Assembly (NCBI GenBank): GCA_019448385.1
Contig: JAGTXO010000029.1
Location: forward strand, 186,001-250,000
Length of the DNA: 64,000 nucleotides
Direction of reading: 5' to 3'
From: Diacronema lutheri
Lineage: Eukaryota > Haptophyta > Pavlovophyceae > Pavlovales > Pavlovaceae
Below are positions 33,001-40,359 of the stretch, piece by piece (position 1 is the first letter of the stretch; every line of letters starts with the position of its first letter). The translations under genes were made by a program, and so were the position numbers. The notes beneath the pieces were generated by a model. The model made no database searches, was not told where the DNA came from, and saw only the letters and a program-made list of their open reading frames with translations.

Positions 33001-36000
33001 TCGGCGTGCACGCGACGCGCGCCATCGTCGACGCGCGCCACGCCGACCTGCCGCAGGCCGTCTTCGTGGCGGAGGCGCGGGCGATCGTCGCGCGCTCCGC
33101 CGGCGGCGGCGCGCTGCTCGCGCCGGACGACGTGCGCGACCTGTGCGACGCGCAGACGGACGCCGATCGCGCTGCGATCTGGGCGTCGGTGGGCGCGCAC
33201 GAGGCGACGCGCATCTTCGCGCTCGTCACGCGCAACGCGAGCTTGGCGGGCGCGGCGCTGCTCGTGCTGCACACGCCGGCGGGCGCGCCGGCGCGCGCGC
33301 TCGGGCTCCTGGCGACGCGCTCGCGCGCGCCGTCGACGGGCGCGCCGCGCGACGCGCACAGGGCGCTGGTGCAGCGGTTGGACGTGCTGATGGACGCGAT
33401 CGCCGCGGCGCGAGGCGCGTCGCCGCTCGAGCTCGAGCTCGCGCTCGCGCCCGAGCCGCAGAGCGCGTGCAACGCGCGTGCGGCCGCGCTGCTCTGCCTG
33501 CAGGCCGTCGCGGACGCGAGCGGCCGTCCCGCCGCTGAGGACGCGCTGGCCGCGCTCGACGACGCGCGCGGCATCGACCGGCACTGCCACGCCGTCCGGC
33601 AGCAGATCGAGGCGAAGCTCGCGTGGCGGCGCGCCGACGGCGCCGTCGGCGTTGACGGCGCCGACGGCGCGCCCGCGCTCGCGCCTGCCGCCGCACCGCC
33701 GGCGTGCGCGCCGGCGCACGCTGCCGGCGAGGCGGCGGTCGACCAGGCGATCGTCACGCGGGTGCGCGACGCGCTGCGCGCGTGGGCGACGACTGGCACC
33801 GCGCCCAGCGCGGCGGTGCTCGACGACGCCTGCGCCGCGTACACGGCCCGCGCACGCGCGCGCAAGGACGCGCGCACGGCGCTGGGCCCGACGCGCGCGG
33901 CCGAGCTGCTCGCCGCGGCCGCGCGCGGCGGAGCCGACGGGGCGGATGCCGCGCGCGCGCTGCTCGGCGGCACGCCGCGCCTGCTCGTCGTGCTCCTCTG
34001 CGTGCCCGTCGCCGCGCCGTCCGGCGAGCCGCCGCGCCCGGTCGGGCTGCTCGTCGCCGACCGGCCGACGGACGACTCGCGCCCGGCCGCGCTCGTGCGC
34101 TACGACTTTGCGCCGCTCGACGCGGACGTGGCCGTCGCGGTCGGCGCGCATGCCGTCGCGCTGGCCAGTGCGATCTGGCCGCTGCTCGCGGCCGAGGGGG
34201 AGCCGCGGCCATCGCCCGTCGTGCGCTCGCAGCCGCGCGGCGGCGACGATGGCGCGCGTGCGCTCGCAACGTTCGCGTGCCTCGACGCGCTGATGACCGC
34301 CAGCGTCGGCGCGCACGGCCTCGCGGGCGGCGCGGGCATGCTGCCCGCGCTGGTCGCGCGAGGCGCCGCGGCCGCCCAGCGCGAGCGGCAGCTGCGCGCG
34401 GCCGCCGAGAGGCTGGGCGGCACGGTCGCTGGGTGGCCGGACACGGGCGCGAGCGCGGCGGGCGCGAGCGTCGACGAGGAGGCGCGCACGTACGAGGTCG
34501 AGGCGGTCGTCGACGAGCGCCGCAAGGCGGGCAAGAAGGTGACGTTCCAGTTCCGGATCAGGTGGCGGGGCTACGACGAGAGCGCCGACACGTGGGAGCC
34601 TGAGGCCAACGTGAGCAGCGACCTCGTCGCCCAGTTCCGCAAGACGCGCGACGAGCAGAAGCGGCGCGCGGGCGTATCGGGCAGCGGCAGCGGCGGCGCG
34701 GGCGCGGCGTCGGCATTGGCGTCGGCGCCGCTTCGCGCGCACGGCGAGTCGGGCGCCGCGGGCAAGCGCGCCGCGGCGGGTGCCGCCGCGAGCGCGCGCG
34801 ACGCCGCGGGCGCGCGCGCGCCGAGCGTTCCCCGCGCGCGCGGCGTCGAGCGCGCGCGCGTGGACGAGCCCGCTGCGCCGAGCGCGCGCGCCGCCGGCGG
34901 CGCGACGGCGCGCACGCGCGTCAGCGTGCTCCCGGGCTTCGTGGTCAAGCGCTCGACGCTCAACGCGGGGCCGCAGGCGGTGACGGCGCAGCCCGGTGCG
35001 CGGAAGGAGCTGCGGCGCATCGCGGCGGCCGTGCACAGGCTCACGACACAGGCGTACCGCGTCATCAACAAGGTGGTGCGCGACGAGGCTGCGGTGGCGA
35101 GCGCGCAGGCCGTCGGCGCGGCGTCGGGCGGCCCGTCGACCAGCGTGCACACGTCGACCACGATGGACAAGGGAACCGTCCGTGCGATCTTCTCGGCCAT
35201 CGGCTGGCACAAGGACGAGAGCACGTACGGTGCAGCGCCCCGAGGCAAGCCCGCCGAGCAAGCCGCCGCGCAGACCAAGGCGGCGACGGCGCGCGCCGTC
35301 GGCGAGATGGCCGAGGGCGTCCAGCCCGTCTGCGCGGTGGGCCTCTTGGAGATCCTCGAGGCGGAGGCGACGCAGGTGTCCACCGCGTGCCTGATGCATC
35401 CATCGCGCGTCGTGAACGGGCTGCTCCGCGACGTCGTCCGCGCGGCAGTCGAGCGCGACGAGGCGCTCGTCGCGCTGCCCGAGATGCAGCGAAACGCGCG
35501 CGTGCGCGAGCTGTGCGAGCGGCTGCTGCGCGGCGACGTGGAGGGCGCGCGCGTCGGCTGCCCCGCCGCGCTCGACCGCCACCTGCCCGACATGGTCCTC
35601 CACAAGATCGACTACAAGTGCACGCCCACGAAAAGGTGGAACTACGACCGGCACACGACGCGCTACTTCCTCGTGCAGATCCGCACCCTGCAGCACGTGG
35701 CCGAGGGGCAGGCGCTGCTCTGCCGGCTCGCGCACATCCACACGCAGCTGACCGGACGGCCGCCGCGGTACAATGTGGCGCCGCTGCGCACGCACAATGT
35801 GCGCGCGAGGCGTGGCTGCCGCTGCCGCCGCCGAGCGCCCAAGCGCGCGCGCCGCCGCCGTGCGCGCCGCCCCGCGGCCAGGTTGGTCACGCGCCCGCGC
35901 GCTCGCGCGCCGCGCGCTGCGCGCAGGTGCCGCGCAACGTGCGCCTCGCCGCGAGCGCCATCTGGGTGACGCTTTCGGATGACGAGCGCAAGGAGCTGCG

Positions 36001-37651
36001 CGCGCGGCTCAAGGCGCTGGACCTGCGCGACCACGATGGCGAGCCGATCAAGTGGACAGGCACAAACGGCAACACCCCGCCGATGTCGGACGTGCGCGTC
36101 AGGTACGCGGTCTTTGCGACGCGCTTCGACATCTCCAACCGCGTCTTCGACTACGCCGGGCGCGAGCGGCCGCCGGTCGATCTGCCGTGGCACGCGCGGC
36201 GCTCGTGGGTTGGCCTCGCGCCGCTGCCGCGCGTGCCGCTCCCGGGCCGGCAGCCCGTCAAGTCGGTGGTGACAGATGGCGTCGCCGTGCACGCCGTCGG
36301 GACCGTCCTCGTGCCGAAGGCGCAGGCGCCGGCCGGCGGCTCGGGCGTCCTGCACCGCTGGCGCCGGCCGGACGGGCGCATCGCCGTCGCGCTCGGCTCC
36401 GAGCTGCGGCGGGCGATCGACGTCGAGGCGGCGGTCGTCGTCGCGGCCGACCCGAACATGGGCAACATCACCACCTACTCTGCGCACGTCGGGCGGGCGG
36501 CCGTCTGGCGGCAGTTCACGCAGCGCGCGCGCGCGCGCGCCGCGGGCTTTGCGCGCGAGACGGCCAAGACCAACGCGGCGCGGCGGCGCGTGCGCAAGGA
36601 CGGGCGCGGCGAGGAGTTCAGCGTGGAGGCGGACGAGGCGCGGCTTGGCGAGGCGCACAGCGCCAAGGTGCTCGGCGAGGGCGAGTTCCACGCCTTCCAC
36701 CGCGAGAGCGCGCGGGTGCGCGAGCGCGCCGCCGAGCACGTGTACGACGCGCCGGCGCGCCGGAAGGAGCGCTGGCGGCGCGACAGCGGCGGGCGGTCCA
36801 ACGCGGCGCGCGTCGCCGAGGCGCTCATCGCGGCGCACTGTGTCGACGGCGTGACGCGCGACCGGCTGCTCGTGTGCGTGGGCAAGTGGCTGCGCGACCA
36901 CAAGGGCGCGCAGCCCAAGGGCGCGCCGCCCGCCTTCCAGGTGGGGCTGCTGCGCGAGCTGCGGCGGCGCGGCGTCGCGGCCGTCTTCGTGCCCGAGCCG
37001 TACACGTCGATGCACTGCTCGATGCCGCGGCTCGCCAAGGGCGGCAGGCTGCAGCGCTGCGGCGCGGAGCTCGCGCAGAACCCGCGCCTGCCCGTCGCAA
37101 AGGGCGGCACGCGCACGGTGCACGCGCTCGTCATCTGCCCGGCGTGCAACGGCGGCAAGAAGCCCGTGCACCGCGACTACAACGCCGCGCGCAACATCTT
37201 CTACGACGTGCACGACATGGCGGCGCACGCGGCCGGGCGCGACACCACGTCGACGCCTGAGCGCTTTGCCCTCGTGCTCGCCTGGTGGGCGCGCGGCGAG
37301 GTGTGGGAGCGTGAGGAGCGCATGGTGCACGGCGAGGGCGACGACTGCGACGACGAGTGCGACGGCGACGACGAGGGCGACGACGAGGGCGACGACGACG
37401 ACGACGACGATGGCAGCGGCGACGGCGGCGGCGGCGAGGGCGACGGCGACGGCGACGGCGACGGAGGCGGCGGCGGCGACGACGACGATGACGGCGGGGG
37501 AGGCGGCGGCGGCGACGGCGGTGGCGACGACGGCGGCGGGCGCGGCGGCGGTGGCGGCGGCGGCTCTCGCGCCCGCACCCCCGCCCGCGGAGCTGCCAGC
37601 GCCAGTGCCGGCGGCGGCAGCGCGCGCGGGCCGAAGCGCGGCCGGCGTTGA
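18747..37651 (+). CDS. Giant 6,258-aa polyprotein: C48-like protease, YqaJ exonuclease, chromodomain, Fanzor nuclease
   Basis: Exon 1 18747-35798 (17,052 bp, no in-frame stop), 128-bp GT-AG intron in phase 0 (35799-35926), exon 2 35927-37651. Domains in residue order: C48/Ulp1-like protease (~45-190); Ala/Arg-rich sequence with hydrophobic helices (~1095-1125, ~1925-1980); a tandem 17-20-residue repeat (~2300-2390); second C48-like domain (~2480-2640); poly-Ala; degenerate C48-like modules near 3362, 4905 and 5162; YqaJ-type nuclease (~4010-4180); USP-like remnant (~4320-4480); Pro/Ala linker; chromodomain (5247-5305); Fanzor (~5390-6120); Asp/Gly tail. Known: Fanzors are eukaryotic TnpB homologs, often inside transposons. 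Inferred: a mobile-element replication/integration polyprotein processed by its own proteases. Further introns, or several genes read as one, cannot be excluded. The nearest gene on the right is the convergent CFAP418. Confidence 0.8.
18879..19316 (+). other. Domain: C48/Ulp1-like cysteine protease 1 (intact triad)
   Basis: Residues about 45-190 of the giant protein. Candidate catalytic residues are His105 (LVHWTAAYLLLA), Asp132 (LLADSRTLG), Gln173 and Cys179 (PPQSGAACCFAAATVAAEV). Order and spacing (H-27-D-41-Q-6-C) fit clan CE proteases. In canonical Ulp1 the Cys is followed by Gly; here it is Phe. Confidence 0.6.
25650..25920 (+). repeat. Tandem coding repeat in the giant gene
   Basis: Four to five imperfect copies of a 51-60-bp unit encode SAFAPAADGVF[C/P]APL-like segments (ASAFAPAADGVFCAPLGA, ASAFAPAADGVFPAALAA and further variants), a flexible Ala/Pro linker before the second C48-like domain. 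Confidence 0.75.
26184..26666 (+). other. Domain: C48/Ulp1-like cysteine protease 2 (intact triad)
   Basis: Residues about 2480-2640. His2552 (ASGHFTALRLVRV), Asp2575 (YDAVLVDTLASP), Gln2616 and Cys2621 (NEAAQRGATCGLAIVGAL) lie in the right order, with the Cys-Gly pair typical of the family. This is the better preserved of the two protease-like domains. Confidence 0.65.
27006..27075 (+). repeat. (GCC)n microsatellite coding poly-Ala
   Basis: About 22 uninterrupted GCC triplets encode an alanine tract in the giant protein, just downstream of proline- and alanine-rich sequence. Slippage would keep the frame. Confidence 0.95.
30774..31290 (+). other. Domain: YqaJ/lambda-exonuclease-like PD-(D/E)XK nuclease
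   Basis: QRSPRWHDERWEEVTGSKVG is the usual R-x-W-R-T/S-x-S opening of YqaJ domains. GILGEAVALRKLAAAYG supplies the first acidic residue. Asp4106 (FAFSPDGLAIL), Glu4121 and Lys4123 (VLVEVKTL) form the PD-ExK core, and HRDQLQLGMHVLG with ALYVQYLRHE is the conserved last helix and strand. All core residues are present. Confidence 0.85.
34485..34662 (+). other. Domain: chromodomain
   Basis: TYEVEAVVDERRKAG ... FRIRWRGYDESADTWEPEAN is a standard chromodomain. The aromatic cage residues that bind methyl-lysine are all present: Tyr5249, Trp5273 and Tyr5276 (equivalent to Tyr24, Trp45 and Tyr/Phe48 of HP1), with Trp5283 of the TWEP motif. Confidence 0.9.
34920..37240 (+). other. Domain: Fanzor (eukaryotic TnpB-like RuvC nuclease)
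   Basis: A helical N-terminal part (LRRIAAAVHRLTTQAYRVIN) leads to SVVTDGVAVHAVG, then RuvC-I VVVAADPNMGNITTYSAH (Asp5859), RuvC-II VFVPEPYTSMHCSM (Glu6041), a zinc ribbon (Cys6048, Cys6062, Cys6088, Cys6091) and RuvC-III VHRDYNAARNIFYD (Asp6101). All three catalytic acids are present. The intron at 35799-35926 interrupts the domain before RuvC-I. Confidence 0.85.
35799..35926 (+). other. Intron of the giant gene
   Basis: Donor AAT|GTGCGCGCGAGG, acceptor CTGCGCGCAG|GTGCCGCGC, 128 bp, phase 0. Exon 1 frame and exon 2 frame differ, and joining them makes the Fanzor region continuous (PLRTHN then VPRNVRLAAS). The retained form would end at 35969. Confidence 0.8.
37330..37575 (+). repeat. Asp/Gly-coding low-complexity tail
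   Basis: GAC- and GGC-rich imperfect triplet repeats encode the acidic C-terminal tail of the giant protein, with runs of Asp and Gly and no structured domain. Confidence 0.9.
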
Positions 37652-38198
37652 CGCACGGCCGAGCCGCGCAGCGGTCGACGCTTTGCGGGCTCTGCCCAGG
37701 TCGCGCGCGGCTGGCGACGCGTGCCGCGCGCGGCACGACCGTGCACGCCGCCACCCGTGGCCGAGCGCGCCGCACCAGCCGGCCCGCTCCAACCGCCGTG
37801 CGGATCACGGACGCTCGCTACGGCTCGTCGGCGCGCGTCACCTGCGCCGGCGGCCACGGCGCCGTCTGCTCCGGCCTCGTCGCGAGCAGCCCGACCGCTG
37901 CTCGCCGCCCGCACGCCGCCGCAGCAACGCTGCGCGTCGTGCTCCCCCGCTCGCCAAACGCGAAGAGCTCCCTCACAAGGACGTCCTTCCGAACGGCCCG
38001 CGCTGCACTCGGGGCGCGATCGTGCCCCTGATCGGATTTGGCTTGACCATCTATACGCGGGAACGCCTACCCGAAGCGGGGGAGGCAGCGAAGGCCGAAG
38101 GCTCAGACGCATGCCTCCCCCTGTCCCCGGCCTGCATGGTGAGAACTGAGAACGTGCACGAGTGACCAAGCATTGCGTCATTGCCTCGGTCAGCTGAG
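37652..38198. other. Gap between the convergent giant gene and CFAP418
   Basis: No protein gene is supported. Fanzor/TnpB guide RNAs (omega RNAs) are usually encoded at or just beyond the 3' end of the nuclease gene, so this 547-bp stretch is where one would be looked for. I cannot identify a fold by eye. Confidence 0.4.
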
Positions 38199-38913
38199 TC
38201 AGTCGAGTGCGTCGGCGAGCAAGCCTGCTGCTCTCCTCCACTGCGGCACGCTCGTGCTGGCCGAGCCCTCGATCGTCTCCCACAGGCACTGACAGCAGTA
38301 TGCGTCGACACCTACGCGGGCGGACGCGCGGCGCGGCGCGAGCGTGCGGGGCGAGGATCAGGCCACGCCCGTGCCGCCCTGTCCATCCACGCGCGTGGCT
38401 GGCATTACCGTCTGCGTGGACGAGCATCTCTCGTACTTTTGCCGCGTTGGGCACCCAGTTGCGCAGGAACATGTAGTCGACCTGAGGCGACCATCGGTGC
38501 TCGCAGAAGCGCATCACGCGGAAGTCGCAGCGCGTGCAGCGTTGGTTGGTCCGGCCGTAGCGCAGCCCAGCAACGTGCGGCAGCGCGGTCGAGGGCGGCG
38601 GCGCGAGCGCAGGCGCGAGCTGAGGCGCGCTCGGGCGCGCGCCGATCGAGCCTGGGCCAAGAGAAGCATCACCGAGCTCATCGCCCAGCTCGCGCAGCAG
38701 ACTGTCGATCTCGTCGGCGGGGTTTGCGCTCTGTGCGCCAGACGCGCCGCCGGCCGGGCGCGCCAGGGCTGCCGCGACGCGCGCGGGCGGCTCGAAGCGC
38801 GGCGGGGCGCTCGCCTGTGTCGCTACGGCTCGCGAGGCGGCGGCGGGCGTGGCATCGCCGAGCGTTCCCTCGATCTCCGCAAGCAGGCTGTCGATATCCT
38901 CCTCCGCGTCCAT
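38199..38913 (-). CDS. CFAP418: CFAP418 (C8orf37) homolog, cilium/photoreceptor protein
   Basis: Exon 1 38913-38409, GT-AG intron 38408-38312 (97 bp, phase 1), exon 2 38311-38199; 205 residues, against 207 in human C8orf37. The N-terminus has two acidic DIDSLL-type motifs (EEDIDSLLAEIEG and DEIDSLLRELGDELG). The conserved C-terminal part is QRCTRCDFRVMRF, then DYMFLRNWVP and, across the splice, DAYCCQCLWETIEG, matching the RCxxCDFxV ... DYLFFRNxxP ... AYxCQCxW pattern of the family. The start was placed at the ATG directly before DAEEDIDSLL; ATGs at 38925 and 38991 are also in frame. The gene is intact although it lies inside the inverted-repeat block. It implies a flagellated host. Confidence 0.85.
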
Positions 38914-39076
38914 GGCCCTCGCCATACGCGCGGCCGTTTCAATCACTCCATCGTTGGGACAATTTGGTGGACGGCACTCTGGAGACAGCATGCACAGTCT
39001 CAGTCATCGCATCGGGCCAGAGCGACAAGTGAGAGGCTCCGCGCAGCAGACGATGACGATGCGTCGCTGCCAGCCC

Positions 39077-39520
39077 TCATCTGTACACGACCTGGTGCGC
39101 GCCGCCGCGGGCCGGCATCGCATGCTCCACGTCATCGAGCCTCTTGCAGATGAACTCCTCAAACTCGGTCGCGCTCTCCTGCAGCTCAGATTTGACGCGC
39201 AGGATGAGCGCGACGAGCCGCGCGTCCTCGGACGAGACGTCTTTCTCCTGCATGATCTCGGACAGTCGGTACGCGACGAACGCCGCAGCCCACATCGAGA
39301 GCAAGCGCGCCACGCCCGACGCCAGCCGCCGCCCGACGCGCCCGCCGACCTCGGCGCAGTCCAGCTCGAGCTTGCTTGGCCGGCAGGCCAGCGGGCACGT
39401 GCGCGCAATACTCGCTCTCTTGCCGCGCCTCGCGCAACTCGGCGAGCAGGCGCGTCGAGGCGAGCGCGAGACCCTGCGCAGCGCAGCCGGTGGCACGCGT
39501 GAAGTGAGCGCACGCTGCGC
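39077..39520 (-). CDS. Small coiled-coil protein of unknown family
   Basis: Good coding sequence at the 3' end: SKLELDCAEVGGRVGRRLAS, MWAAAFVAYRLSEIMQEKDV and VALILRVKSELQESATEFEE, ending at 39077. A likely upstream exon starts after GCGCAG and reads GLALASTRLLAELREARQES. Between these two a one-base frame offset remains unexplained. A still earlier exon (WLSTDESLGEFGVFINQLW followed by GTGAGGGC) may lie at 39593-39667, overlapping the right inverted repeat. The protein is helical with one hydrophobic stretch. No family is recognised; the start is not determined. Confidence 0.45.
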   Translation of the reverse strand, partial: AQRALTSRVPPAALRRVSRSPRRACSPSCARRGKRASIARTCPLACRPSKLELDCAEVGGRVGRRLASGVARLLSMWAAAFVAYRLSEIMQEKDVSSEDARLVALILRVKSELQESATEFEEFICKRLDDVEHAMPARGGAHQVVYR

Positions 39521-39615
39521 CACGCGTGTGGCTTGGCGGGCAGCGACTGCGCACGGGGCGAGGCTCAGTGCGCAGGGCTCGCCAAGAGCCCTCACCCAGA
39601 GCTGGTTGATGAAGA

Positions 39616-39865
39616 CGCCGAACTCGCCCAAGCTCTCGTCGGTCGACAGCCAGGCCACCGAGTACAAGACCTACTACGGCGGGGGGAGGGGGAACTCACC
39701 GTGCTCGCCGCCTGCAAGCGCCTCGAGTTCACGCACGCGTTCGAGTCTGTGCAGGCCGAGGTCGCCAAGTCCAAGCGCTCCAAGGTTCCGGCCACCGGCG
39801 CATCGAGCCGCTGGCTGCGCAACACGGCCGTGCGCAACACCCGCAGCTCGGCCAACGGCAAGTAG
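39616..39865 (+). pseudogene. 3' gene fragment in the right inverted repeat
   Basis: Reads PNSPKLSSVDSQATEYKTYY, then in a shifted frame KRLEFTHAFESVQAEVAKSK, and ends WLRNTAVRNTRSSANGK with TAG. It matches the end of the minus-strand relic at 7430-7676. Relative to that copy it has small insertions around a G-rich stretch (39678-39695). The corresponding 5' part is absent here, so this is a fragment carried by the repeat. The opposite strand is also open over part of it. Confidence 0.5.
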
Positions 39866-40245
39866 CGCGCCGGCGCAGCGCACGGTATGCCGCGGCGAGC
39901 TCAGTCGCGAAGAGTGTCCGACTGGCCGCGCCCTCCACGGGGTGCACGCGCACTCGGCGCGGTCCGGTCAGTCAGGGGGCCTCAGCTTGCGCGATGCCAG
40001 TTGCGAGCCCCCCCGGAATCCGCCATTCTATTCTACTAGGCGTAAATCACCCAAGCCCTTCCGGTCGCCCGCATTCCGGGGTCGGACCCTCCGTCGGCCC
40101 GGCTCGGGCCCTCCGTCCGCCGCGCCCGCTCGACCCCGAATTCTACTCCAAATCGGCCGGTCAGGAGGGTGTCTCGGTCCTAGGCTCGTCATAAGCCTCG
40201 CCCCGACCCCTCGAGCGCTCATTGGCTGGCTTTTAACCCTTGACT

Positions 40246-40263
40246 GTACGACCCGGGTCGTAC
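40246..40263. promoter_or_regulatory. Perfect 18-bp palindrome in the right inverted repeat
   Basis: GTACGACCCGGGTCGTAC, the same as at 7042-7059, about 48 bp from the outer end of the repeat on both sides. Confidence 0.6.
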
Positions 40264-40359
40264 TCTCAGCCTTACACTGGCCGGACCAGCCCGGACCGCG
40301 CCGTATATAGGAGTCTTTAATAACGACGCTTAGGGAGGTCGCCCCATGGCGCTGTGTCC

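Larger units (their letters stand above)
39616..40311 (-). repeat. Right copy of the long inverted repeat
   Basis: Reverse complement of 6995-7676, ending at CCGTATATAG (40301-40310). The outer ~480 bp look identical to the left copy. Distance between the outer ends is about 33.3 kb. Only one unit of the short direct repeat is present on this side. Confidence 0.9.

Noticed and set aside
39667-39698. A 26-29-bp intron (GTGAGT ... TAG) on the minus strand in the right repeat
   Set aside because: Too short for a spliceosomal intron of the size seen elsewhere here; the region is better explained as a frameshifted repeat copy.
6995-40311. Polinton/Maverick or endogenous giant virus
   Set aside because: A Ulp1-like protease and terminal repeats would fit, but I see no protein-primed polymerase B, packaging ATPase, capsid protein or integrase in the block.
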